DNA of 64,000 nucleotides, taken from positions 1-64,000 of the forward strand of contig JAUUSE010000003.1 of assembly GCA_030842085.1 (NCBI GenBank), in the 5' to 3' direction. Under the pieces are notes generated by a model. It had not been told where the DNA came from, made no database searches, and saw only the letters and a list, made by a program, of their open reading frames with translations. The translations under genes were made by a program, and so were the position numbers. Origin of the DNA: Timburyella sp030842085 (GTDB taxonomy: Bacteria > Bacillota > Clostridia > Oscillospirales > Acutalibacteraceae). How positions within the stretch are numbered: position 1 is the first letter of the stretch; each line of letters begins with the position of its first letter. Shown here one piece after another: positions 1 through 7,948 of this stretch.

Positions 1-89
1 AATTTTTAGATTTTAAAGAGCTTAACGATTATTGTTTTGATGATAATTCTGATGATGAATTAATAGAAGATGAAAATAGGTGTGGTTAA
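1..89 (+). CDS. 3' end of a small XRE-type HTH regulator (cut by window edge)
   Basis: The reading frame is open from base 3 to the TAA at 87-89. Its last 28 codons are nearly identical to the C-terminus of the complete HTH gene at 257-556: both contain FLDFKELNDYCFDDNSDD and end in ENRCG, differing only in the acidic stretch just before the end. This is therefore the tail of a tandem paralogue whose DNA-binding part lies left of the window. Only the acidic C-terminal tail is seen, so function is inferred from the neighbour. Confidence 0.75.
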   Translation, partial: FLDFKELNDYCFDDNSDDELIEDENRCG

Positions 90-108
90 AAACCACACCT
101 TATTTAAT
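78..108 (+). terminator. Rho-independent terminator of the first HTH copy
   Basis: A perfect 10-bp stem (78-87 with 91-100) has a 3-nt loop and is followed by a T-rich stretch. The 5' arm overlaps the last codons of the upstream reading frame, so the hairpin includes the stop codon region. Confidence 0.75.
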
Positions 109-179
109 AAATATTTTTCTATATAAAATTACTTTAAATTTTAAAAATAAACAAAAAATTCCATATCTCATCCTTAAAT

Positions 180-197
180 TTACTCGTATACGGGTAA
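180..197. promoter_or_regulatory. 18-nt near-palindrome upstream of the HTH gene (candidate operator)
   Basis: TTACTCGTATACGGGTAA is an inverted repeat with a single mismatched pair. It lies about 60 bp before the start of the HTH gene at 257, where an autoregulatory operator would be expected. No regulator has been shown to bind it; this is inference from symmetry and position. Confidence 0.35.
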
Positions 198-256
198 CTA
201 AATAAGCTTTTATTGCTACCATGAAATCGCTGAAAATATTGATATAAGCGGAGTTG

Positions 257-556
257 ATGAGATTGAACAGTGAATATTCAAAAATAATTGTCAATAGAAT
301 ATTGTCACTTTGCAAAAATCGCCATATAACGATAAATACGTTAGCGAACATGAGCGGTGTAAGTCAGTCTACGCTTGATAATCTTATAAATGGCAGGACG
401 TTTAATCCGCGCACTAAGACGCTTCACAAAATTGCTCTGGCTTTTAGTATGACTTTGTCTGAATTTTTAGATTTTAAAGAGCTTAACGATTATTGTTTTG
501 ATGATAATTCTGATGACGACTTTGAATTTTTTAATGATGAGAACAGGTGCGGCTAA
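257..556 (+). CDS. Small XRE/Cro-C1-type helix-turn-helix protein
   Basis: A 99-residue cytoplasmic DNA-binding protein. Residues about 8-65 form a five-helix Cro/C1-type HTH: ITINTLANMSGVSQSTLDNL is the turn and recognition helix region, followed by LHKIALAFSMTLSEFLDF. The C-terminus is a short acidic tail rich in Asp, Asn and Glu. ATG 257 is chosen because GCGGAG lies just upstream; TTG 254 is too close to it and TTG 266 is also possible. It is a tandem paralogue of the truncated gene at the left edge. The targets are unknown; small HTH proteins of this kind are common in Clostridia as orphan regulators. Confidence 0.8.
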   Translation: MRLNSEYSKIIVNRILSLCKNRHITINTLANMSGVSQSTLDNLINGRTFNPRTKTLHKIALAFSMTLSEFLDFKELNDYCFDDNSDDDFEFFNDENRCG

Positions 557-575
557 TTTTGCACCTGTTTTTTAT
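542..575 (+). terminator. Rho-independent terminator of the second HTH gene
   Basis: Stem 542-550 pairs with 561-569 (AACAGGTGC with GCACCTGTT) and is followed by a long T tract. As in the first copy, the 5' arm overlaps the end of the coding region, so the duplication carried its terminator along. Confidence 0.8.
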
Positions 576-657
576 TTTTAACTTAAAAATATTTAAAAAT
601 AAAAAGTAAAAAACAATTATTATTTTTGATTTAATATGGTATTAGTCCAATTTTTTA

Positions 658-687
658 TTGACACAGCGGCTTGTTATGTTATATAAT
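658..687 (+). promoter_or_regulatory. Sigma-A promoter of the rpmH operon
   Basis: TTGACA at 658-663 and TATAAT at 682-687 are separated by 18 bp. Both hexamers match the consensus exactly. Transcription from here would give a leader of about 100 nt before rpmH. Confidence 0.75.
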
Positions 688-737
688 CTCTTTACGATTG
701 ATAATTTTTAAGAATGGAAGATTAGCGTTATAAATAA

Positions 738-760
738 TCCTGCTTAAAGCAGGACTTTTA
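738..760 (+). promoter_or_regulatory. Hairpin in the rpmH leader (possible attenuator)
   Basis: TCCTGCT (738-744) pairs with AGCAGGA (748-754) around a 3-nt loop, followed by CTTTTATA. It sits between the promoter at 658-687 and rpmH. The T tract is short, so it could be a weak attenuator or an RNA-stabilising hairpin; no function is shown. Confidence 0.4.
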
Positions 761-796
761 TATAAGCACTATACTTATTATGTGTGAGAGGAGTGT

Positions 797-937
797 ATGT
801 CAGTGCTTAGAACATATCAGCCTAAGAAGAGGCATGCAAAAAAGGAGCATGGCTTCCGCAAAAGAATGTCGACAGCAAACGGCAGAAAAATTTTGGCCAG
901 CCGCAGAGCTAAGGGCAGAAAACGCTTATCTTATTAA
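797..937 (+). CDS. rpmH: 50S ribosomal protein L34
   Basis: A 46-residue basic protein of the large ribosomal subunit, too short to be found by a typical ORF length cutoff. It shows the family pattern: RTYQP near the N-terminus, then KKRHAKKEHGFRKRMST, NGRKILASRRAKGRKRL. Length and sequence match the family. A GAGAGGAG Shine-Dalgarno lies just upstream of ATG 797. It is first in the conserved rpmH-rnpA-yidD-yidC-jag series next to oriC and has its own strong promoter about 100 nt upstream. Confidence 0.97.
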   Translation: MSVLRTYQPKKRHAKKEHGFRKRMSTANGRKILASRRAKGRKRLSY

Positions 938-955
938 TTTTGAGGATTGAGCTTA

Positions 956-1288
956 GTGTGTCCAATAAAAACACTGAATCAAAATAAAGATTTCCGGCGT
1001 ATTTACGCTCGGTCGAAGGCCTATGTTCATCCTGCGCTGGTTACTTATATTTTAAAGAACCGCGTGGGATTTTGCCGTTTTGGAGTAACTACAAGCCGCA
1101 AAATAGGCAATGCTGTTGTAAGAAACAGATGCCGCAGAATAATTTATCACGCATTTAGGAATATTTATAATGAAAAGCTTGACGGCTTTGACTTTGTTTT
1201 TGTTGCAAGAGGCCGAACCTCAAAATTAAAAAGCACGGATATTGAAGATATTATTTGCAAGCATATTAAAAATTCCGATATAATTTAG
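956..1288 (+). CDS. rnpA: Ribonuclease P protein component
   Basis: RnpA is the protein cofactor of RNase P, which matures the 5' ends of tRNAs. The N-terminal KDFRRIYARSKAYVHPALVTY and the signature GNAVVRNRCRRIIYHAFR (the RNR motif) are diagnostic. The GTG at 956 is preferred because GAGGA at 942-946 then has a 9-nt spacer; the TTG at 947 directly abuts that site. The gene follows rpmH by 18 bp and precedes yidD, as in most Firmicutes. About 110 residues, normal for the family. Confidence 0.95.
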   Translation: MCPIKTLNQNKDFRRIYARSKAYVHPALVTYILKNRVGFCRFGVTTSRKIGNAVVRNRCRRIIYHAFRNIYNEKLDGFDFVFVARGRTSKLKSTDIEDIICKHIKNSDII

Positions 1289-1324
1289 TTAGTTAAAGCT
1301 GATATTAAGCTTTTGGAGCAAAGC

Positions 1325-1549
1325 ATGAAAGAACCTGTAATAAAGCTTATAAGGTTTTATCAAAAAAGAATTTCACCTACACTTGGCAGCAACTGCAAGT
1401 ATATACCTACTTGTTCACAATATACTCTTGAAGCTGTTGAAAGATTCGGCGCAATACGCGGCTGTTTAATGGGATTATACAGAATACTTAGATGCAATCC
1501 ATTTTCAAAAGGCGGTTATGACCCTGTGCCGGAAAAAAAGAAAAAATAG
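1325..1549 (+). CDS. yidD: Membrane protein insertion efficiency factor YidD
   Basis: YidD is a small membrane-associated protein that assists YidC-dependent membrane protein insertion. The family signature is clear: LIRFYQKRISP, CKYIPTCSQYTLEAVERFGAIRG, then RCNPFSKGGYDPVP with conserved cysteines. ATG 1325 is chosen because GGAG at 1315-1318 gives a 6-nt spacer. 74 residues, ending in a lysine run. It lies between rnpA and yidC, the usual place. Confidence 0.94.
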   Translation: MKEPVIKLIRFYQKRISPTLGSNCKYIPTCSQYTLEAVERFGAIRGCLMGLYRILRCNPFSKGGYDPVPEKKKK

Positions 1550-1575
1550 CATTTTAGTGCATGGAGGATTAAAGT

Positions 1576-2505
1576 TTGGGAATATTTGAATTTCTTATTG
1601 GCCGGCCGCTGGGCTTTATCATGTCTCTTTTTTACAGCCTATGCAACAATTTTAGCATATCGATTATATTATTTACGTTGTTTGTTACCCTTGCGCTTAT
1701 GCCGCTGGATATAAGGCAGCAAAAGACAATGGCAAAACAGGCCAGGCTTGCGCCTAAGCTTGAAGCACTTAAGAAAAAGTGCGGCGACGATAGGCAGAAA
1801 TATCAGCAGGAAATGGCTGAGCTTTATCAGAGGGAGAATGTTAGCCTTACCGGTGGATGCCTTGTTTTATTTATAAGATTTCCTATACTTATAGGCGTTT
1901 ATGGGGCTATAAGAAATCCTCTGTCGTATATTCTTAATATATCATCTGAAGCAATTGCAAGTGCAAAGCAACTTTTAATTGATATTGGAATTGGAAATCC
2001 AAATATGACAGAGCTTGATATTATAAGAAACGTCGGTGCTTTGGGCGACAGTGTTCCGGAAGTTACAAACGCAGCACATCAGCTTAATTTTAATTTTTTA
2101 GGGCTTGACTTGTCACAGCAGCCTGACTTTTCTATTAATATATTTAAAGATTTCCAGATGATATGGCTTATACCTATACTCGCTTGTGTATGCTCGCTTA
2201 TTACGGCGATTTTAAGCTCTTATATAAACAAGAAAAATAATCCGCAGGCAAAGAGCCAGCTGCTTATGATGATTATTTTAGGCCCTGTGCTCTCGCTTAT
2301 AATCGCATTTACAGTGCCGGGCGCTGTTGGTTTTTACTGGGCATGCTCCAACCTGTTCGGCGGAATTTTAAGGGTTGTTATAAGTCAGATATATACTCCT
2401 AACAAGATAAATGCAAAAACGGACTTTAAACTAATATTAAAGCGACGCAAGGAAGAGGAGCTTATAAAAGAAAAATCGAAGAATAGTGCTGCACAGCAGC
2501 TTTAA
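1576..2505 (+). CDS. yidC: Membrane protein insertase YidC/OxaA/SpoIIIJ
   Basis: A 309-residue polytopic membrane insertase. It begins with TTG 1576, eight bases after GGAGG. The fold is visible as a first membrane segment (about 25-45), a charged cytoplasmic hairpin (about 47-90, rich in Lys, Gln and Glu), and further segments around 95-110, 195-215, 225-250 and 250-270, the last with GFYWACSNLFGG, typical of the family. There is no obvious lipobox Cys at the N-terminus. The periplasmic-side insert (about 115-180) is longer than in Bacillus SpoIIIJ. The tail is basic, as expected for ribosome contact. Confidence 0.93.
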   Translation: MGIFEFLIGRPLGFIMSLFYSLCNNFSISIILFTLFVTLALMPLDIRQQKTMAKQARLAPKLEALKKKCGDDRQKYQQEMAELYQRENVSLTGGCLVLFIRFPILIGVYGAIRNPLSYILNISSEAIASAKQLLIDIGIGNPNMTELDIIRNVGALGDSVPEVTNAAHQLNFNFLGLDLSQQPDFSINIFKDFQMIWLIPILACVCSLITAILSSYINKKNNPQAKSQLLMMIILGPVLSLIIAFTVPGAVGFYWACSNLFGGILRVVISQIYTPNKINAKTDFKLILKRRKEEELIKEKSKNSAAQQL

Positions 2506-2532
2506 ATTCATGTTTGGTCGGAGGATAAATTT

Positions 2533-3411
2533 ATGTTAAAGGAAGCCATTGGCACAGGACAGACTATCGAGCAGGCAAAAGAGGACGCAATAAATCAGCT
2601 TGGCCTCTCAGCCGAGGACGAATATCAAATAGAAATAATTGAATTGCCGCATAAAAAAACGCTTGGAATATTTGGCGGAAGTCCAGCAAAGGTACGTGTA
2701 TACATCGACGACGGAGAGACGGAAAACAACGATATTTTTGATGTAAAACAGGAAATTAAGAATTCTCTTAAATCCGAGAGTGATGAAAATAAAGAAGAGA
2801 TAAAGTCAGACGTTAAGTTAGAGCCGGTATATTCAATAGAAGAAGCTGAAAAGGCGTCGGAATATGTTAAAAGCATTTTGGAAAATTTAGGAGTAGAAAA
2901 CTGTCAAATAGACGTTCAGCCAGAGGAAGAGACTATGAGGATTATCCTTTCCGGCGACAATATAAGTCTTGCAATCGGCCGCCGCGGCGAAACTCTGGAT
3001 GCTTTGCAGTATCTTTGCAGTGTTGTGGTTAACCACAATCGCAGCAAATTTTTAAGAGTTGTTTTGGACACTGGAAATTACAGAGAAAAGCGTGAAAAGA
3101 CACTTGAAAATCTTGCGAAAAATATGGCGGCAAAGGCAAAACGCACCGGCAGAAATCAAATGCTTGAGCCGATGAATCCATATGAAAGGCGTATAATACA
3201 TACCGCTGTGCAGGATATAGACGGAATATCGTCATGGTCGGTTGGCGAGGGCGGAAATCGCCGTGTTATTATCGGACGCAAGAGAGGCGAGGGCTCTTCT
3301 CATCGTGGATATGGCCGCAGCTCTTCACAAAAAGAGAGAACGGCGAAAAAGGATTTTCAAAGCAAAAATGACCTCGACAGCGCGCCGCTGTATGGACGTA
3401 TAGATAAATAA
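2533..3411 (+). CDS. jag: RNA-binding protein Jag/KhpB (Jag-N, KH, R3H)
   Basis: A 292-residue cytoplasmic RNA-binding protein linked in Firmicutes to cell-envelope and division control. Residues 1-60 are the Jag-N domain, ending in KKTLGIFGGSPAKVRVY. An acidic linker (about 60-105) leads to a KH domain with IGRRGETLDALQYL near 150, and an R3H domain with NPYERRIIHTAVQ near 215-230. The C-terminus is Ser/Arg/Lys-rich. GGAGG lies 9 bases before the ATG. Its place after yidC is conserved. Confidence 0.95.
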   Translation: MLKEAIGTGQTIEQAKEDAINQLGLSAEDEYQIEIIELPHKKTLGIFGGSPAKVRVYIDDGETENNDIFDVKQEIKNSLKSESDENKEEIKSDVKLEPVYSIEEAEKASEYVKSILENLGVENCQIDVQPEEETMRIILSGDNISLAIGRRGETLDALQYLCSVVVNHNRSKFLRVVLDTGNYREKREKTLENLAKNMAAKAKRTGRNQMLEPMNPYERRIIHTAVQDIDGISSWSVGEGGNRRVIIGRKRGEGSSHRGYGRSSSQKERTAKKDFQSKNDLDSAPLYGRIDK

Positions 3412-3425
3412 TTGAGCAGTCAGCA

Positions 3426-3462
3426 AAGCCGCGGCCGTAATGGCTGCGGCTTATATAATTTT
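3426..3462 (+). terminator. Terminator after jag
   Basis: AAGCCGC (3426-3432) pairs with GCGGCTT (3446-3452), with an inner GCC/GGC stem and a 5-nt loop, followed by ATATAATTTTATT. It closes the rpmH-jag transcription unit. Confidence 0.7.
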
Positions 3463-3786
3463 ATTGACGCAGAAGCACTTGGTTCTAAAGTGCAGACGGG
3501 AAAAGCTATGAAACGGCAAAGCATGTTAATTGCATAGACCGCCGCTTATACACATAATCTGCTTATTATGTGCAGAGTGTGTGCAACAACATATTTTGTC
3601 ACGCTTGAACAAGAGCGGGACGTTTAACAGACTATAAAAACGCAGTTTTAGTGCTGTGCTGCATCTTTCTGTAAAAAAGAATATCTTGCAGCTTTTGGCA
3701 TGCAAAGGAAAAACAAATCCGTATATGCACGGCGGCAGTCAAAAATAAGTTTAAAAACGAAACTCACCGAGGGGTGTTAAAGAAAT
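3463..3786 (+). other. 324-bp non-coding segment before mnmE with several hairpins
   Basis: No reading frame with a ribosome binding site is seen. Several local inverted repeats occur: GCACTT/AAGTGC at about 3474-3493, CTATG/CATAG at about 3508-3537, and a perfect CACATAAT/ATTATGTG hairpin at 3551-3572. TTATACACA at 3546-3554 matches the relaxed DnaA-box consensus, but it stands alone. It may be an mnmE leader or a small RNA. I recognise no riboswitch class in it. Confidence 0.4.
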
Positions 3787-5157
3787 ATGAACAGCGGCAA
3801 GGATACAATTGCGGCAATATCTACTCCGCTTATGAGCGGCGGTATAGGAATAATAAGAATAAGTGGGCCGCAGGCAAAATTGATTGCCGGCAAAGTGTTT
3901 AAAAGCCGGCACGGGAGCTTAGGCGGACTTGAGGGTTATCGCGCGCTGTTCGGCAAAATCTATGACGGCGACGAGGTAGTCGATGAATGCGTAGCTCTTA
4001 ATTATAACGCACCGGCGTCATATACCGGAGAGGATGTTGTCGAGCTATCCTGCCATGGCGGCGTGTTTTTGCTAAAAAAGGTGCTGTCGCTGATATTAAA
4101 CGCCGGCGCGCGTCTTGCCGAGCCGGGTGAATTTAGCAAACGCGCTTTTTTAAACGGCAAAATGGATTTGAGTCAGGCTGAAGCCGTTATGGATATTATA
4201 TCTGCTAAAAACAGCCAGGCGCTGCGCGCCGCCAATGCTATGAAGGATGGTGCGCTCAGCCGTAAAATAAGCGATATGCGCCATCTTCTTACCGGTACTA
4301 CGGCGCATCTTTCGGCATGGATTGATTTTCCCGATGACGATATTCCGCAGGTAGAGACGGATGAAATCAAATCTGATATTCTTAAAATTATAAAGGATAT
4401 CGACGCTCTTTTAAGCAGCTATGACAGCGGAGTTATAATGCGCGAGGGAATACCCACCGTCATAGCCGGCCGGCCGAATGCAGGAAAATCCACTATTATG
4501 AATTTGCTTTCGGGTCAGGAAAAATCTATTGTGACCGATATTGAGGGCACCACGCGCGATATAATTGAGGAAACGGTAATGGCTGACGGAATAATGCTGA
4601 GGCTTGCCGATACTGCCGGACTCCGCCATACGGGAGACGTTGTGGAGAAAATCGGGGTTAGGAAAACACATGAGTCCATAGAAAACGCCGGTCTTATTTT
4701 AGCGGTGTTTGACGGCTCAAAGCAGCTTTGCAAGGAGGATTTGGATTTATGCGAAGCTTGCAGAGGCCGGGCGGCGGTCGCTATTATTAACAAGGATGAC
4801 CTTGAAAAGCAGACCGATGAGGATTATATCAGAAAGCATTTCAGATATGTTGTAAACATATGCGCAAAGGAGAGAAAGGGGCTGAAAAATCTGACGCAGG
4901 CGATAGCCGAGGCGGCAGATTATTCGGATTTAGATGCATCTGAGGGCATGCTGGCAAATGAGCGACAGAAAAACTGCGCCGTACGCGCAAGAGAATCGCT
5001 TGTGCAGGCGCTGAGCGAGATGGAAGCCGGCCAGACGCCGGACATAGTCTGCGTGCTGCTGGATGAGGCTTTATCCGCACTTTTCGAAATGAGCGGCGAG
5101 CTTGCCACCGACGCAGTAGTGGAGGAGATATTCTCAAAATTCTGCATTGGAAAATGA
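3787..5157 (+). CDS. mnmE: tRNA modification GTPase MnmE (TrmE)
   Basis: With MnmG, MnmE makes the cmnm5U34 modification in the wobble position of certain tRNAs. 456 residues: an N-terminal folate-binding domain (1-120, with DTIAAISTP and AEPGEFSKRAFLNGKMDL), a helical domain, a G domain with GRPNAGKS (228-235), DTAG (275-278) and NKDD, and the C-terminal CIGK whose Cys is conserved. GAGGGG precedes ATG 3787. Length and all motifs look normal. mnmG follows after 110 bp. Confidence 0.97.
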   Translation: MNSGKDTIAAISTPLMSGGIGIIRISGPQAKLIAGKVFKSRHGSLGGLEGYRALFGKIYDGDEVVDECVALNYNAPASYTGEDVVELSCHGGVFLLKKVLSLILNAGARLAEPGEFSKRAFLNGKMDLSQAEAVMDIISAKNSQALRAANAMKDGALSRKISDMRHLLTGTTAHLSAWIDFPDDDIPQVETDEIKSDILKIIKDIDALLSSYDSGVIMREGIPTVIAGRPNAGKSTIMNLLSGQEKSIVTDIEGTTRDIIEETVMADGIMLRLADTAGLRHTGDVVEKIGVRKTHESIENAGLILAVFDGSKQLCKEDLDLCEACRGRAAVAIINKDDLEKQTDEDYIRKHFRYVVNICAKERKGLKNLTQAIAEAADYSDLDASEGMLANERQKNCAVRARESLVQALSEMEAGQTPDIVCVLLDEALSALFEMSGELATDAVVEEIFSKFCIGK

Positions 5158-5267
5158 TATATACGCATTTTTCGCTGCTGGCGCGGCGATAGATGCGAAG
5201 ATATACTTAAACCGACTGTTTAAGGCGGACATCTTTTATATAACAGATTAATGAAAGGCAGCTAAAA

Positions 5268-7154
5268 ATGTTATTTGGCGAGTATGACGTAATAGTAATA
5301 GGGGCCGGCCATGCCGGGATTGAAGCGGCGCTGGCGGCGGCGAGGCTTGGCTGCAAAACGGCAATTTTTACCATGAATTTGGACAGCGTGGCAAACTTGC
5401 CCTGCAATCCGTCTATAGGCGGCACGGCTAAGGGACACCTTGTCTGCGAAATAGACGCGCTGGGCGGCGAAATGGGCCGCGCGGCCGACTCCTCCACCCT
5501 GCAGAGCCGAATGCTCAACAGGGGCAAGGGTCCGGCGGTACACAGCCTGCGCGCCCAGGTTGACAGGCGCAGATACAGCGAATATATGAAATCCGCGCTG
5601 GAGAGCCAAAGCGGACTTGAACTGAAGCAGGCGCAGATAGTGTCGCTGGACAAGACAGGCGGCGGCTGGGAGGTAACTACGCATCTCGGCGCAAAATATG
5701 CGGCCAAAAAGGTCATAATATCCACCGGCACATATCTCAGCGGAAAAATATTTGTCGGCAGCGCCAGCTTTGAGAGCGGACCGGACTTTATGTTTGCCGC
5801 AAAGGAGCTGTCGGCGTCGCTGATTAAGCTGGGTCTGCCGCTGCGCCGGTTTAAAACCGGTACTCCCGCCAGGGTGCACAGCCGCAGCATAGATTATTCC
5901 GTGCTGGAAAAGCAGTACGGCGACGAGCCGCCGGAGCCGTTTTCAAAGGATACTGCAGAGCCGCTTATAAATAAAGTGGTGTGCCATGTGACGTGGACAA
6001 ATGAGCGGACAAAAGAGGTAATAATGCAGAATTTGCATAGGTCGGCCATGTACTCCGGCAAAATTGAGGGAAAGGGTCCGAGATATTGCCCAAGCCTTGA
6101 GGACAAGATGGTCCGTTTTGCCGACAAGGAACGGCATCAGATTTTTATTGAGCCGTGCGGCTTTAACACGCAGGAGATGTATTTGCAAGGTGCGTCATCT
6201 TCCATGCCGGAGGACGTGCAGCGCGACTTTTACCGCACTATTAAGGGGCTGGAGCATGTGGAGATTATGCGCCCAGCGTATGCTATTGAGTATGACTGCG
6301 TCGACCCGCTGGCCATGAACGCAACGCTTGAGTTTAAGGACTGGCCGGGCCTTTACGGTGCAGGGCAGTTTAACGGCTCGTCCGGGTATGAGGAGGCGGC
6401 GGCGCAGGGCATTGTCGCCGGAATTAACGCGGCGCTGTCGGTAAAGGGGCGTGAGCAGCTTGTCCTTGGACGGCAGACGTCTTATATCGGTACGCTTATA
6501 GACGACCTTGTGACAAAGGGCTGCTCCGACCCATACAGAATGATGACGTCTCGGTCAGAATACCGGCTGCTGCTGCGGCAGGACAACGCCGAGGAGCGGC
6601 TTACTCCTATAGGCCGCGAGATAGGCTTAATACCCGACAAAAGGTGGGCGGCCTTTCTTAACAGGCAGGAGCTTAAAAGTGCGGAGATATCGCGATTAAA
6701 AAGCACTACCCTTCCCCCGTCGGATGCTCTTAACGAGATACTTGTTTCACGTGAAACATCGCCGGTAAGCAGCGGCGTTAAAATAACTGAGCTGCTGCGT
6801 CGGCCGCAGATTTCATACAGCGACCTTGACAAAGTGGACGCCGGCCGGCCAAAGCTGCCGCCGGACATACGGCACGCGGTGGAGACGGAAATAAAGTATG
6901 AGGGATATATAGAAAAGCAGCTGGCAAGAGTGGCCGAGCTTAAGCGGCTGGAGAGCCGCATGCTGCCGGATGATATAGATTATGAAAGCATAACCGGCAT
7001 AAGGCTTGAGGCAAAGGAAAAGCTGGCAAAGCACCGGCCTAAAAATTTGGGGCAGGCGTCGAGAATATCCGGCGTCAGCACGGCCGACATATCGGTGCTG
7101 CTTATTTACTTGCAGAAAAGGGACGGTGAAGCAGAGCGTGCAGACAGAGCTTAA
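5268..7154 (+). CDS. mnmG: tRNA modification FAD enzyme MnmG (GidA)
   Basis: The FAD-dependent partner of MnmE in cmnm5U34 synthesis. 628 residues. GAGHAG at 12-17 is the dinucleotide-binding loop; family motifs NLPCNPSIGGTAKGHL, KTGTPARV, GPRYCPSLEDKMVRFADK and NGSSGYEEAAAQG are present. The C-terminal domain has VSTADISVLLIYLQ. Full length. A perfect parS site is embedded in the coding sequence at 6743-6758. The 3' end overlaps the start of rsmG. Confidence 0.97.
   Translation: MLFGEYDVIVIGAGHAGIEAALAAARLGCKTAIFTMNLDSVANLPCNPSIGGTAKGHLVCEIDALGGEMGRAADSSTLQSRMLNRGKGPAVHSLRAQVDRRRYSEYMKSALESQSGLELKQAQIVSLDKTGGGWEVTTHLGAKYAAKKVIISTGTYLSGKIFVGSASFESGPDFMFAAKELSASLIKLGLPLRRFKTGTPARVHSRSIDYSVLEKQYGDEPPEPFSKDTAEPLINKVVCHVTWTNERTKEVIMQNLHRSAMYSGKIEGKGPRYCPSLEDKMVRFADKERHQIFIEPCGFNTQEMYLQGASSSMPEDVQRDFYRTIKGLEHVEIMRPAYAIEYDCVDPLAMNATLEFKDWPGLYGAGQFNGSSGYEEAAAQGIVAGINAALSVKGREQLVLGRQTSYIGTLIDDLVTKGCSDPYRMMTSRSEYRLLLRQDNAEERLTPIGREIGLIPDKRWAAFLNRQELKSAEISRLKSTTLPPSDALNEILVSRETSPVSSGVKITELLRRPQISYSDLDKVDAGRPKLPPDIRHAVETEIKYEGYIEKQLARVAELKRLESRMLPDDIDYESITGIRLEAKEKLAKHRPKNLGQASRISGVSTADISVLLIYLQKRDGEAERADRA
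6743..6758. promoter_or_regulatory. parS site within mnmG
   Basis: TGTTTCACGTGAAACA is an exact match to the 16-bp palindromic parS consensus bound by Spo0J/ParB. It encodes part of LVSRETS in MnmG, so the site is accommodated by the protein sequence. The parA and parB genes lie 3-5 kb downstream. Confidence 0.92.
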
Positions 7155-7827
7155 ATCGGCAAAGCAGGCGATTGCGGACAATGCAGAGGCCTTTGAGCTT
7201 TATTATAAAGAGCTTGTGAGCTGGAACGAAAAAATTAACCTCACAGCGATAACCGAAAGAAACGATGTATATATAAAGCACTTTGAGGACAGCCTTGCAC
7301 TGCTCGACGTGCTGGATCTCAATAAGGGTGCTTCGCTTATAGACATAGGCTCCGGCGCAGGATTGCCGGGGCTTGCGCTGAAAGCCGGAGGATGTATGGC
7401 AGACATTACGCTTCTCGATTCTACGCGAAAGCGTGTAGATTTTTTGCAGCATATGTCTAAACTGCTTAACGCGGACTGCAATTGCCTCTGGGGGCGGGCC
7501 GAGACGGCCGCGCATGATGAGAATTACAGAGGCAGGTTTGATTTTGCCGCGGCAAGGGCGGTGGCAAAGCTTCCGGTATTAATAGAATATGCCGTGCCGT
7601 TTTTGAAGCAGGGAGGGATTTTTGCCGCGCTTAAGGGCCCGTCTGCGGCCGAGGAGATAGATATGGCAAAAACAGCGGCAAAAAAGCTGGGTGCAAAAAT
7701 ATCTGATGTAATTGAGTATTCAATAAGCGACGGCGGCAAAAGAGCGATTATCTTAGTGAAAAAAATATCGCAAACCCCGACAATATATCCACGTGCGTCG
7801 GCACGGATAGCAAAAAATCCGCTCTAA
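7138..7827 (+). CDS. rsmG: 16S rRNA (guanine527-N7)-methyltransferase RsmG (GidB)
   Basis: A SAM-dependent methyltransferase acting on G527 of 16S rRNA. LYYKELVSWNEKINLTAIT is the family N-terminal signature, IDIGSGAGLPGL the SAM-binding loop, and AARAVAKLPVLIEYA follows. The start is uncertain: GTG 7138 and GTG 7126 are both in frame, each overlapping the end of mnmG, and neither has an ideal ribosome site (GGGA lies at 7120-7123). About 229 residues with a short extra C-terminal tail. Confidence 0.93.
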   Translation: MQTELKSAKQAIADNAEAFELYYKELVSWNEKINLTAITERNDVYIKHFEDSLALLDVLDLNKGASLIDIGSGAGLPGLALKAGGCMADITLLDSTRKRVDFLQHMSKLLNADCNCLWGRAETAAHDENYRGRFDFAAARAVAKLPVLIEYAVPFLKQGGIFAALKGPSAAEEIDMAKTAAKKLGAKISDVIEYSISDGGKRAIILVKKISQTPTIYPRASARIAKNPL

Positions 7828-7948
7828 CGTCTAAAAGGCGGCAGAAAATTATTAAAAAGTCTCCGACTGAAAATGTCAGGAAATGAAGCTTCACGCTGTT
7901 ATAATATTATGTAAATTAAAGCAGTGCAAAGCAGAGGAGGCTACATAT

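Noticed and set aside
3546..3554. TTATACACA resembling a DnaA box
   Set aside because: A single relaxed match without a cluster or an adjacent AT-rich unwinding region is not enough to call an origin.
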